Counted from the first letter of the stretch, positions 46,643-56,825 are shown. The stretch: 64,000 nt of DNA from G963675935 sp963719005 (GCA_963719005.1 CAVRAR010000014.1:930001-994000); one strand, 5' to 3'. The notes: generated by a model from the sequence alone, not told the origin. Numbers and translations: made by a program.

Positions 46643-49519
46643 TCGCCGAGCAACTTCAACTTGACGGTTCCCTTCAGAACTTCGCCGCTCTTGACCAGCC
46701 GGCCGGGACCATAGTGGAAGCCGCCGTGATAGGTCCAGCATGAGCCGCCATAGTAATCGAGCACCTTGAGGTGGATTTCGTGCGTGCCGACCGTCGCGCG
46801 GACGTGCTGCCTGCCGTCGGAGATCACCTCCACGCCTTCGCCGTTCTTATTCGTCAAGCTGGCGGTGTAAATGTGTCTTTTCACGCTGCGGAAGTCGTTG
46901 CAGCCTAACTGGTGATCGTCGAGGCCGAAAGGCCGGTCGCCAGCGGGAAGGGTTTGCGGCGCCGCCGGATGCGCCACCGCCTCGCCCACGGGCCGGCCGA
47001 TGTGGTCGGCGGGATAATAACTGAATTCCGCGTTGCGGTCCCAGCGCAGCCGGTCGAAATCCAACGGCAGTTCAAAATCGAGCCCGATCTCCCGAACCCA
47101 AAGATCCGCGCCGTTGTACTTGAACTCGTAGCGATACTCGATGTCGCCGGCATCGTCCGCGCAGATCGTGAAGCCGCCGTCAAAATCCTTGCCGTAGTTC
47201 CCCCGCCAGTGCAAGACGGCCTGGTCGCCCTCTGTCTTGTAATCGGCCCCGCCAAAATGCCATATCGAATCGCCCGGCACGTCCTCGGGGCCGAAGACCA
47301 TGCCGATCTTGCGAGACGTGCCGACCGGATACTCGGTCGTCGCCGATTTGCTCTTTTGCAGGTGCAGCTTCGGTCCCAACGTCATCACCGTCTCCCGGTC
47401 GATCAGCGCGCGGAAAAGCTCGCCGCTCGTGCGGTCGTAGGCCAATTCCACGCGAGGCCCGAGCAGGCGAACGGCCGAACTTTCGTCGAGATACCCGGTT
47501 TGCTCGGCGATCCGCGCGGGCTTGCCGGAGTTCGGAAACTTGGGAATCTCGTGCGGTTTGAACGACAGCCGATACGCGTCGAACATCTTGCCGCGCTCGT
47601 TGTAGAACTTCAGCGTCAGCTTGTCGTCGGGACGCGGCGACCGTTTGACCGCGATCTCCAGCGTGCCCCGGCTCATCGGTGCCGCCTTTGCTCGGGCTTC
47701 CCCCTTTTCGCCCGCCAACTGCCAACGGCAGACGTATTGATCCAGATCGGCGAACTGATTCCGGCTGCGCAGCGGAACCATGATCGGTTGGCTGGCCGCG
47801 GGAATCGACAGCGGCTTTTCCTCGATCTGCACGGGCGAGTAGAGTTTTTTCGAGAACCAGTATTCCGGCCGCGGCCGCCGCCAGCCGTCCACCGTTCCCC
47901 AGGCCGGTTCTCCGATCACCCCGCGTTTCGGCATCTTGTAGACCGATTCGGTGTAGCGAAGTTCCGGGATGCTTCTTCGCGAGATATCGATTCCCTTGCC
48001 GGGCAGCAGAAAGGCGTCGTCCGACCAGGAGAACTGGACCGAGCCGACTTGATTCTCCCCCTCATCGAGCGCCCGCTGGATTTCCGGCAAGCCTTCGATC
48101 CAGTAATCGCGCATGCCGGGGTCGAGATCGAGGAACAGCCCCTCGTCGTACATGCCGTGGAACGGCGTAATCACCTCGTCGAAGAACACCGGTCTTGGAT
48201 CGGCGAGCGAATCCCGAATCCGCTTTAGCGAGATGGGATGGTGATAGGTCGTCACGTCGAGAGAGCGATCGTCGGTGAAAGTTGCACTATAGACCCGGGT
48301 CGGATCGAGCGACTTCATCTTCCGCTGGGTCATCGAGAAGACCCGCCCATAGTCGCTCTCGTTGCAGATCGACCAATCGACCACGCAGGGATGGTTGCGG
48401 TCGCGTTCGAGATACTCGCACATCACGCTCTGGTAGACGGCGGCGTAACGCAGGTCGTCGGCATGGGCGCCCCAGCAGGTCGGGCCTTCGTTCTCCGTGT
48501 AGATCCCGAGTTCGTCGGAATAATCCAACGAAGCCGGATGCGGCGGAGCGATCGTCGCCCGAACCATGTTGAAACTCGCGTCCTTGATCATTTCCATGTC
48601 CAACCGGTCCACCTCCGACGTCAAAGCCCGGCCCAGCAGCGGGTGCTCGTCCAATCGCGAGATGCCGCGAAATTTCACCGCACGGCCGTTCAACAGCAGC
48701 CGGCAGCCTTTGACTTCGATCTTGCGAAAACCAACAACCTGTTCGACCGTGTTCTTATTGCCCTGGGAATCGACGATTTCGGCCACCAGCTTATAGAGCC
48801 GGGGTTGCTCGGCGTTCCACGTCTGCGGCGACGGAACTTTCGTATCGAGTTGCAGCGTCTTCCGCTCCCAAGGACCGAGCGACACGTGTGACAACGGCAT
48901 GGAGGCAGCCGCATGGCGCCCTTTAGGATCGAGCAGCCCCCACCTGATTGACAAATCGACTTTGTCGGCCTGCTGGTTGACAACGTCAAACCCGACCGAC
49001 AGCGTCGCATTTCGATAATCCTGGTCGAAGTCGGTCGTCACTGCCAGATGAGAAAGGAACGCCGGGGAAGTGGCGAAAACCTCGATCGGCTGCCATATTC
49101 CCGCCAACTCGAAATAGGCGAAGTAGCTGGCGTTGTCCAGATCGCCGGCCATCGTCCGCGCTTCGACCAGCACCAGGATTTCGTTCTTCGCGTCCGGCTT
49201 GACCGCATCGGTAATGTCCAGCTCGAAGGGCGTAAAGCCTCCTTCATGCGCTCCGACGCGCCGGCCGTTGACCCAGACTTGCCCGCGGCTGTAAACGGCT
49301 TCGGCGAGCAATTTGACCCGCTTGCCTTGCCACGCGGCCGGCGCGTGAAACGTCTTGCGGTAGACCGCCCGGCCCGACTCGGCCGCAAAACCTTCCATCT
49401 CCCAGTGGGTGGGCACCTTGATCGGCGTCCATTTCAAACCGCTCTGATCGGCGGGAAAGTCCTTCGGCGGATCGGCGGCAAAATCCCACGTTCCGCACAG
49501 CGAAAGCCGATTTTTCTTA
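46636..49519 (-). CDS. GH2 beta-galactosidase-like enzyme, catalytic part severed by an IS
   Basis: About 960 residues of a glycoside hydrolase family 2 enzyme. The sugar-binding domain includes LSLCGTWDFAADPPKDFPAD and VPTHWEMEGFAAESGRAVYR. The Ig-like domain is followed by the TIM barrel with acid/base Glu in CVVDWSICNESDYGRV and the nucleophile region PVFFDEVITPFHGMYDEG. The C-terminal beta-galactosidase small-chain-like domain includes HFGGADYKTEGDQAVLHWRG. Its own 5' end is missing. An IS5-type element enters immediately upstream of the codons for KKNRLSLCG, and a TTG-initiated frame inside the IS (49557) only adds IS-derived residues without a signal peptide. The lost N-terminus is the entry at 50585-51385. 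Confidence 0.9.
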
Positions 49520-49565
49520 GAGGTTCTAACAAAACCAGTATTTCCTGATCTGTCCAATGTTGCTA

Positions 49566-49730
49566 GAGCAGTTTCATTTTAGGTGTAGCGTGTTGCGTGC
49601 CCTGCCCAAGCTTACCGCGGGCATGTTTTCCCGAGGAAAACCGCTATATGGCGACGCGAGCGTGGCCATAGTGCCCGTCCTAACCTGCCAAGTGTACCCA
49701 GATATCGCCAGACCGATCGTGAAACCGCTC
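49566..49730. mobile_element. 165-bp IS630-type MITE nested in IS5-type copy 2
   Basis: The left end is GAGCAGTTTCATTTTAGGTG; the right end on the complementary strand begins GAGCGGTTTCACGATCGG. It is flanked by TA at 49564-49565 and 49731-49732. Copy 1 of the host IS has the uninterrupted sequence GTTGCTAAACTCTCGGGC, so the boundaries are exact. There is no coding capacity. The terminal bases match those of the IS630-type element at 15176-16208, which is the likely source of transposase. Confidence 0.9.
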
Positions 49731-49781
49731 TAAACTCTCGGGCTAACCTGGTCAACCAACAGATATGTCAGGGAGGATATT

Positions 49782-50180
49782 ATGGCCAAGCCACTGCTGC
49801 CCGATGCGCTTTGGGAGCGAATCAAGCCTTTGCTGCCGCGCGAACGCGGCAAGCCGAAAGGAGGCCGACCGCGAGTTTCCGATCGTGCGGCGCTCACGGG
49901 GATTCTCTTCGTATTGAAAACGGGTTGTCCGTGGGAATATCTTCCGCAGGAGTTGGGCTGCGGATGCGGCATGACGTGCTGGCGACGACTCCGCGACTGG
50001 CACGTGGCTGGTGTCTGGAAGCGGATATGGAAGCTACTTTTGGACGAATTGGGATTGGCAGGCCAAATCGACTGGTCAACATCCGCGATCGACAGTTGCT
50101 CCGTGCGAGCAGTTTTTGGGGGGCAAAAACGGGCCCAAATCCCACGGATCGAGGCAAGAATGGCTCGAAGCGTCATCTGA
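49782..50180 (+). CDS. IS5-family transposase, upstream frame (copy 2)
   Basis: Identical in deduced sequence to the 132-residue product of copy 1, with the same ribosome binding site. The MITE inserted 5' of this frame, between the left end and the ribosome binding site, so it may affect transcription but not the protein. Confidence 0.88.
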   Translation: MAKPLLPDALWERIKPLLPRERGKPKGGRPRVSDRAALTGILFVLKTGCPWEYLPQELGCGCGMTCWRRLRDWHVAGVWKRIWKLLLDELGLAGQIDWSTSAIDSCSVRAVFGGQKRAQIPRIEARMARSVI

Positions 50181-50588
50181 TGGTGGACGGCAGCGGCACG
50201 CCTCTGGCCATTACCCACACCGGCGCGAATTGCCACGATTCGGAGATGGCTATTCCTTTGGTTCAACGCAGTTCCACCGATCAAGCAACCTCGCGGCGCA
50301 CCGCGCAAGCGTCCCGATGAACTGCTCGCGGATCGAGCCTATGATGCGGAAGCCAAGATTCGTAAACCCCTGCGCAAGCGGAGAATCAAGCCGCTGGTTG
50401 CTCACCGCAACACCGAGCACGGCAGCGGCCTGGGCAAATTCCGCTACGTCGTTGAAGCCTGCTTCGATTGGCTCTTCAACTGGCGTCGTCTGCGGGTGCG
50501 TTACGAGAAACGACCGGACATTCACGATGCGTTCCTAATCATCGGTTGTGCCATGATCTGCTGGAACCGCGTACTGGAGTTTTGTTAG
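50121..50588 (+). pseudogene. IS5-family transposase, catalytic part in two frames (copy 2)
   Basis: Same layout as in copy 1: -1 shift at the G6/A5 run, then a +1 step near 50261-50264, stop TAG at 50586-50588. One difference from copy 1 (TTCAACGC for TTCGACGC) lies right at the +1 step. Confidence 0.78.
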
Positions 50589-51385
50589 AACCTCTTAGTC
50601 TCGTCGGACTTGGGCGTCAGTTGCGTGGAAATGTCCCGGCTATCGAACACCTCGTTGGCGCGAATGTCCCCCTTGACGACCAACACTTCGATCGGGCCAT
50701 CGGTGGCGAAGGGGAGCCAAACCTCGAAGTCGCCCTGCTTGCCGGTCTTGGCCGATTCTCTCCACGCGCCGGCAGGCGTGCGGCCGGCGACCGTCACGTC
50801 GGCGTCGCCAAGGGCCACGGCGCCCTCCTGCTGCGAAACCGTGCCCATCAGATGCCCGCGCAGGTCACCGGCCACGAAAATACTCACCTTGAGATACTCG
50901 GTCACGGCCCGGGCCATCGACTTCGCGTCGTGGTAGACCTCGATGTCGTAGTAGGCAGCGCCGCCGTCGAACACGAAGCGGACGGACTTCGTTCTGGCCG
51001 GCTTGAACGAAACGACCGCGTGAATCGGCGTCTTCTCTTGGGCCGAGCCGCTGTGCCCCACCGACGTCCAGGCTCCGTCACGCTCGACCTGTACGTCGAT
51101 TGTTTGCGTCCAAGGTCCCGTGGCGTGGAGCACGACGCCGCAAACGTCCTGCGGAGTGTCCCAGTCCAATTGCAGCCATTGGCCGGTGGTTTGGCCTTCG
51201 CCGGTGCTCCATTGTGTATCGCTGCGGCCGTCGTTGACGCCGCGAAGCGGATACTCCGGCCGCGTGCTCGAGGCCGACGCGTTGGCCTGAAGGGCAATGT
51301 TGCCCGGCTTGACATCTTGGTTCTGGCCGAGAACTGCCGAACAATAAATCATCAGAATGGTGAGGGTTGGCAGCAGTTTTCTCAT
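50585..51385 (-). CDS. N-terminal part of the IS-disrupted GH2 enzyme: signal peptide and F5/8-type domain
   Basis: ATG 51385 opens MRKLLPTLTILMIYCSAVLG, a signal peptide, followed by a discoidin/F5-F8-type C carbohydrate-binding domain (ALQANASASSTRPEYPLRGV; TGQWLQLDWDTPQDVCGVVL; SVRFVFDGGAAYYDIEVYHD). A second beta module follows (about 185-255; EGAVALGDADVTVAGRTPAG). The native reading ends at ...TPKSDETK at the IS junction; three more IS-encoded codons give the TAG-type stop. Deleting the IS and one TTA joins this frame to KKNRLSLCGTWDF of the catalytic part with no other change, giving an exported enzyme of about 1225 aa. Confidence 0.88.
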   Translation of the reverse strand: MRKLLPTLTILMIYCSAVLGQNQDVKPGNIALQANASASSTRPEYPLRGVNDGRSDTQWSTGEGQTTGQWLQLDWDTPQDVCGVVLHATGPWTQTIDVQVERDGAWTSVGHSGSAQEKTPIHAVVSFKPARTKSVRFVFDGGAAYYDIEVYHDAKSMARAVTEYLKVSIFVAGDLRGHLMGTVSQQEGAVALGDADVTVAGRTPAGAWRESAKTGKQGDFEVWLPFATDGPIEVLVVKGDIRANEVFDSRDISTQLTPKSDETKRF

Positions 51386-51563
51386 GGCGGCAAGTCCTTG
51401 TGGAACGTGGAACTGGTGCATGTCGCGCGGCCATGTGGCCTTCGCGGTCGTGCAATTGCAGACGAGCCCGGCGAAATAGCGCTACCAAGGGCTGATAGGC
51501 GCACTTCGCCCCCAAGGGAAGGTGGGTCTGGGAAAACGGCAGGCGCTCTAACTTCTTCTCGCT

Positions 51564-54500
51564 TCAGTCAGCGGTCTCATGCTTTTCAGCCGTCACTTGC
51601 TCGTCCGCCGGCGTCGCATCGCTTGCAAGCGGCTCATCGGCCACCGGTTCGCTCGCGGCGGATCCGCACAGCGCCGCGTCACCGGCCATCGCTTCAGGCG
51701 TAACCGCTTCGCAGGCGGTCGCTTCGCAGGCGGCCGGTTCGGGCACAACCGGCTCGCCGATAGCCAGCTCGGCGGCGACCGTCGGCATCTCCGGAACTGC
51801 CGCGGCCTCGGACGCTGCCGGCTCGGCGGCGGTTGGGGGTTGGTGGTCGGTGGGCTCGACCGTCTTGTGCTGATAGAACTGCATCAGGTCGCCGAACGTC
51901 CGCAGCGGCTCCTTGCCCTCCTTCATGGCTTCGGTAATCGGAACCACGGGCTTTGGCGTCGGCCGCGGTTGCGGCAACGGATGATGCTGCTCGCGCGGGG
52001 GCCGGCCACGTCCCTGCTGCCTCGGCGGGCGACCTTCGCCGTCGGAACGCGGCGGACGCTGTTGCCCCTCGGGACGCGGCGGACGCTGCCCATCGCCCCT
52101 TGGCGGGCGGGCGGCCGCTTGTTGCGAAGAACGCGGCGGACGCTGCTGACCGGCGGGACGCGGCGGACGCTGCTCGGAGCGATTCTCCCCTTCCGCCGGA
52201 TCGCCCTCGACCGCCGATTTCCCTTGCGGATTTCTGCCGCCGGGCTTCTGGCCGCGCTGCGGATATTTCGGCCGCTCCGAGCCGGGGCGGACCATCGTCA
52301 GCGACACCCGCCGCCGTTCCTTGTCGATTTCCACCACCCAAACCTTGACGATATCGCCGACCGCCACCACGTCGTGCGGATCGCGGACGTACTTGTCGGC
52401 CAGCCGGCTGACGTGCACCAGGCCGCTGTCGTGCATGCCGATATCGACGAAGCAGCCGAAATCGACGACGTTCAATACCGTGCCGGTGAGTTCCATGCCC
52501 GGCGTGAGGTCTTCGAGCTTGATCACGCCGCGTTTGAAGACCGGAGCGGGCAGATCCTCGCGCGGATCGCGGCCCGGTCGAACCAGTTGCGTGAGGATGT
52601 CGTTGAGCGTCAACATGCCGACGCTCAACTCATGGGCCAGCGACGCGCGATCGACCTGGGCAATCCGCTCGGCCAAAGCTGCCGCGCCCTCCTTGTCGCG
52701 CAGATCGGCCGCCGAGCCGCCCAGCCGGCCCAACGCCTCGTTGGCGGCCAGGTAGCTTTCCGGGTGGATCCAGGTGGCGTCCAAGGGATTGTCGCCGCCG
52801 AGGATCTTCAGAAAGCCCACCGCTTGCACGAAGGTGGCCTCGCCCAGGCCCGGCACCTCGCGAAGTTGCTCGCGGGTGCGGAAGGGACCGTGCTCGCGAC
52901 GATAATCGTAAAGCCGCCGCGCGGTCAACTGGTTCAAGCCGGAGACGTACCGCAGCAGCGCCGGACTGGCGGTGTTCACGTCGACACCGACGAAGTTCAC
53001 GCACGATTCGACCACGTCGTCCAGCGAGGTTCGCAGATGTTTCGCCTTCACGTCGTGCTGATACAGCCCGACGCCGATGTTGGCCGGATCGATCTTGACC
53101 AATTCGCTCAACGGATCCTGCAAGCGCCGGCCGATGGAAATCGCGCCGCGGAGCGTGGCGTCGTACTGCGGGAATTCCTCGCGGCCCAGCCGGCTGGTGG
53201 AGTAGACGCTGGCGCCGGCCTCGTTGACGATCACGTAGGCCACGCCCTTGTCTTTGAGATCTTTCTCGATCAGATCGGCGAAGAAATTTTCGGTGTGGCG
53301 GCAGGCCGTGCCGTTACCGATGACCACTACAGTGAGCTGGTGCTTCTCGATCATTTCGAGCACCTTCAGCCGGGCTTCGCCGCTGCGGTCGGGCTTGCCT
53401 ACCAGGTAGATCACGCCCTGGCCCAGCAGGTTGCCGAATTCGTCGAGCGCCGCCATTTTGCAGCCGCTGCGAAAACCGGGATCGACCGCCAGCAAGCGGT
53501 GGTTATGGACCGGCGGCTGCAAGAAGAGGTTGCGAAGATTCTTGGCGAACACGCCCACCGCGTGCGCTTCGGCGTGGTCGGTCAACTCGCGGCGGACCTC
53601 GCGCTCCAGGCTGGGCAATATCAGACGGCCAAGCGCGTCGCGGGCGCAACCGCGGAGGTAATCGGCATGGGGATGCTCGGGCGGAATCAACATTTCCTCG
53701 AGCGCGGCCGTCATCGCTTCCAGGTCCGATTCGATCTTGACCCGCAACACACGTGCCCGCTCGCCGCGGTTGATCGCCAGCACGCGATGCGGCGGAATCT
53801 TCTTGATTTCGTCGCGAAAATCGAAGTAGTCCTGAAAGTCTTTGATCTTCTTCTCTTCGATCTTCTTCTTCTTCAACTCCCGCTTCTTCTGCATGGCCGC
53901 CTTGGCCTGCTGCCGGGCAAGCTTCCGTTGCGCCGCGGCGCTGGGAGCCGGCGGGGCGGCATTCTCTGCCGGCGCGGCGGGAGCCTCCGTCGCCGCGGCA
54001 GGCGACTGCGGCAACGTGACGGGAGACTCCGGCGACGTTGCGATCGCCGAGCCGTCGCTCTCGCCGGGCAAGACCGGGGCGACGGCTGGGTCAGTCGCCA
54101 GCTCGCCGGCCGCTTCCGCAGCCGGCTCGGTAGGAACTTCACTGGACGACATCGCTTGGAAAATCAGCGAGGCCAAATCCAACGCCACTTCAACGCTTGG
54201 CGACAAGGGCGTTTCGACGACTGCCGGCGTCTCCGCAGTTGGCGGCTCTGCAACCGGCGTCTCTGCAACCGGCGTCTCCGCTAATGGCGTTTCCACGACT
54301 GGCGTGTCGCTGAGGTCCGACTCAACGAGCGGCGGCTCCGCGGGCGTCTCGATCACCGGTTCAGGCACAGGCACGTCTGGCGATAATTCCTCCGCCGCCG
54401 GCGGCGCAACAGCCGCATCGGCAACGGGCTTGGGCCCGCGTGCCGGTTGCTGCTTCTCTTCGACGGGCAGCCGGCTGCTCACCAGCACGCCGGTCCGCTG

Positions 54501-55064
54501 CAACACCTCGCGCAGCCGCCCGCGCAGCTCGGCCTGCTCGCTGATCTGCTCGGCAAGGATGTGCCCGGCGCCCAACAGGGCATCGGCGGCGGTGGGAACG
54601 TGGCGATCCACGCTGATAAAATCAGCCGCCCTGGCGTCCAGATCGAGGCAAGTGGGCGCCGCCTCCAGGATTTCGCGGGCCAAGGGCTCCAGGCCGCGCG
54701 AACGGGCCAGCGTGGCCAGCGTCTGCTTCTTCGGCTTGAAGGGCAAATACAGGTCTTCCAGCCGCTTCGAGGTCGTGGTGGCCAGAATTTGCTTGCTCAG
54801 CTTTTCGGTCAGCTTCCCCTGGGATTCGATGGAGCGGAGAATGGTCTGCTTGCGCTCGGCCAGCAGCCGCAGTTTCGCCAGACGACCCTGAATCTCCCGG
54901 ATTTGCTCCTCGTCTAACCCCCCCGTTTGGTCCTTCCGATAACGGGTGATGAAAGGGACCGTATTCCCCTCGTCGAGCAATTCCACCGTAGCCTGGATTT
55001 GCCGAAGGGGGGTTTCCAGGCCGCGTCCCACCTGGCGGAGATCAATCGTTACCGTACTTTCCAT
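51564..55064 (-). CDS. tex: Tex-family S1 RNA-binding protein with acidic insertion and RPPR-rich tail
   Basis: A 1166-residue Tex homologue; typical Tex is about 780. Order: Tex N-terminal helical domain (1-200; EGNTVPFITRYRKDQTGGLD), then an Ala/Pro/Glu-rich insertion (about 203-380) ending in a Lys-rich helix. The core resumes (IPPHRVLAINRGERARVLRV), then a YqgF/RNase H-like domain (NHRLLAVDPGFRSGCKMAAL), helix-hairpin-helix modules (FRTREQLREVPGLGEATFVQ) and an S1 domain (GMELTGTVLNVVDFGCFVDI). The last 245 residues are low complexity: RPPRP repeats with Gln and Gly, then an acidic Ala/Glu stretch. Tex binds nucleic acid and affects transcription or RNA turnover. The extra regions are probably disordered. 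Confidence 0.92.
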   Translation of the reverse strand: MESTVTIDLRQVGRGLETPLRQIQATVELLDEGNTVPFITRYRKDQTGGLDEEQIREIQGRLAKLRLLAERKQTILRSIESQGKLTEKLSKQILATTTSKRLEDLYLPFKPKKQTLATLARSRGLEPLAREILEAAPTCLDLDARAADFISVDRHVPTAADALLGAGHILAEQISEQAELRGRLREVLQRTGVLVSSRLPVEEKQQPARGPKPVADAAVAPPAAEELSPDVPVPEPVIETPAEPPLVESDLSDTPVVETPLAETPVAETPVAEPPTAETPAVVETPLSPSVEVALDLASLIFQAMSSSEVPTEPAAEAAGELATDPAVAPVLPGESDGSAIATSPESPVTLPQSPAAATEAPAAPAENAAPPAPSAAAQRKLARQQAKAAMQKKRELKKKKIEEKKIKDFQDYFDFRDEIKKIPPHRVLAINRGERARVLRVKIESDLEAMTAALEEMLIPPEHPHADYLRGCARDALGRLILPSLEREVRRELTDHAEAHAVGVFAKNLRNLFLQPPVHNHRLLAVDPGFRSGCKMAALDEFGNLLGQGVIYLVGKPDRSGEARLKVLEMIEKHQLTVVVIGNGTACRHTENFFADLIEKDLKDKGVAYVIVNEAGASVYSTSRLGREEFPQYDATLRGAISIGRRLQDPLSELVKIDPANIGVGLYQHDVKAKHLRTSLDDVVESCVNFVGVDVNTASPALLRYVSGLNQLTARRLYDYRREHGPFRTREQLREVPGLGEATFVQAVGFLKILGGDNPLDATWIHPESYLAANEALGRLGGSAADLRDKEGAAALAERIAQVDRASLAHELSVGMLTLNDILTQLVRPGRDPREDLPAPVFKRGVIKLEDLTPGMELTGTVLNVVDFGCFVDIGMHDSGLVHVSRLADKYVRDPHDVVAVGDIVKVWVVEIDKERRRVSLTMVRPGSERPKYPQRGQKPGGRNPQGKSAVEGDPAEGENRSEQRPPRPAGQQRPPRSSQQAAARPPRGDGQRPPRPEGQQRPPRSDGEGRPPRQQGRGRPPREQHHPLPQPRPTPKPVVPITEAMKEGKEPLRTFGDLMQFYQHKTVEPTDHQPPTAAEPAASEAAAVPEMPTVAAELAIGEPVVPEPAACEATACEAVTPEAMAGDAALCGSAASEPVADEPLASDATPADEQVTAEKHETAD

Positions 55065-55184
55065 AGCCGATCCATATTACCGTGACAAGCCGCATTTTCC
55101 TCGAAAAAGATCAAACCCGCAATATACCTCTGGCCGATACATCGTGGGACAGACAGGGCGGGCGCATCACGGAAGGAAGCCCCC

Positions 55185-55427
55185 ATGAAGGCTAGCCATC
55201 TGCGTGTCTACTACGGTCCTCAGGAAGAATCGGCGAACGTCGGCGTCGTTGAGTGCCAACGCCAGACGGTAACGGTTCCGTTAATGGAAATCATGCCGTT
55301 GTTGGCCGACGCCGTCCAATCGCAACGAACTTGGCTGCGGGACTTCGCCGACGATGAAGTTACCATTTCGATGGACCTCTATGAAGTCATTCTAGCTTAC
55401 CAACATTACCGCCGCCCGTCGGCCTGA
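55185..55427 (+). CDS. Small hypothetical protein (80 aa)
   Basis: ATG 55185 follows GGAAGG. The product MKASHLRVYYGPQEESANVG... has alternating hydrophobic residues at the N-terminus and two acidic helices. There is no signal peptide, membrane segment or known motif. The pattern looks like a conserved planctomycete hypothetical, but I cannot name it. Its stop lies 85 nt before the 105-unit heptamer array. Confidence 0.7.
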   Translation: MKASHLRVYYGPQEESANVGVVECQRQTVTVPLMEIMPLLADAVQSQRTWLRDFADDEVTISMDLYEVILAYQHYRRPSA

Positions 55428-55511
55428 ACAGGACGTTGGTGGCGGTAATCACCGGCCAACAGAACCAGCCCGGCTCCCAGCGCCCGGGCTGGGGTCGTTT
55501 CTTGGGAACAG

Positions 55512-56246
<735 letters not shown>

Positions 56247-56348
56247 TGGAGCGCAGGCGGCAAATACCGAGGACCAACACCGCCTTCTGTCGAGTACTTC
56301 TACATTCCTGCTCGTGATCCACCGCACGGTTCTCACCACCCCTTCCCC

Positions 56349-56446
56349 ACTGCCGACTGCCTACTACCGACTGCCGACTGCCGACTGCCCACTCCCTACT
56401 GCCTACTGCCGACTGCCGACTGCCGACTGCCGACTGCCCACTCCCT
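56349..56446. repeat. Inverted heptamer array, 14 degenerate units
   Basis: Fourteen units of ACTGCCG-type sequence (variants ACTGCCT, ACTACCG, ACTGCCC, ACTCCCT), the complement of the units at 55512-56246, 102 bp away. The two arrays face each other and could form a long cruciform. Part of this array encodes the end of the PII protein. Confidence 0.92.
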
Positions 56447-56741
56447 CGCCTATTGTCGGCAGCACAAATATCTTCCCGTCGCCCATCCGACCGGTCCGGG
56501 CGACGTCAACGATCGCTCTTAACACCTCCTCGACGCGCGGATCGTCAACCCACAACGTAATTTCCACTTTGGGCAAATAGGCCATCGAGTATTCGCTGCC
56601 GCGATATTCATCGAGGTAGTTTTTCTGCCGGCCGTAGCCCTTCACCTCGCAAACGCCACAAGCCTCGACCGGCGCAAGTTTCAGTGCGTCGAGCACCTTT
56701 TCGGCCAGATACGGCTTCACGACGGCGACGATCTGCTTCAT
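56403..56741 (-). CDS. PII-family nitrogen regulator with repeat-encoded C-terminus
   Basis: A 112-residue PII protein, a trimeric ATP/ADP/2-oxoglutarate sensor. Conserved parts: MKQIVAVVKPYLAEKVLDAL, KGYGRQKNYLDEYRGSEYSM with the T-loop Tyr51 modified by uridylylation in relatives, and the B-loop region RTGRMGDGKIFVLP. After GEG (residue 100) the expected RIRTGE-type C-loop is absent. The last 12 residues, VGSRQSAVGSRQ, are the translation of the inverted heptamer array, and a TAGGCAG-type unit supplies the stop. An upstream in-frame start at 56780 lies in another heptamer repeat and is not favoured. Confidence 0.9.
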   Translation of the reverse strand: MKQIVAVVKPYLAEKVLDALKLAPVEACGVCEVKGYGRQKNYLDEYRGSEYSMAYLPKVEITLWVDDPRVEEVLRAIVDVARTGRMGDGKIFVLPTIGEGVGSRQSAVGSRQ

Positions 56742-56751
56742 AGAATCTCTA

Positions 56752-56817
56752 ATTGTCGATTGTTGACTGCTGATTGTCAATCATCCGTTCTCGATCTTCA
56801 CTCAACAATCTGCAATT
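56752..56817. repeat. Third heptamer family, short inverted pair
   Basis: Four units ATTGTCG, ATTGTTG, ACTGCTG, ATTGTCA at 56752-56779 and the inverted CAACAAT, CTGCAAT at about 56803-56816. They lie in the 84-nt gap between the PII gene and murJ. Confidence 0.7.
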
Positions 56818-56825
56818 AGTGGTCT

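Larger units (their letters stand above)
49520..50594 (+). mobile_element. IS5-family element, copy 2, carrying a nested MITE
   Basis: The ends are identical to copy 1, flanked by TTA at 49517-49519 and 50595-50597. Its length is 1075 bp, which becomes 908 bp after removing the 165-bp MITE and one TA, exactly the length of copy 1. The coding sense is opposite to the disrupted GH2 gene. Confidence 0.92.

Noticed and set aside
51579..54284. Plus-strand frame of about 900 codons antisense to tex
   Set aside because: The composition is of mirrored Tex codons, and Tex domains are unambiguous on the minus strand.
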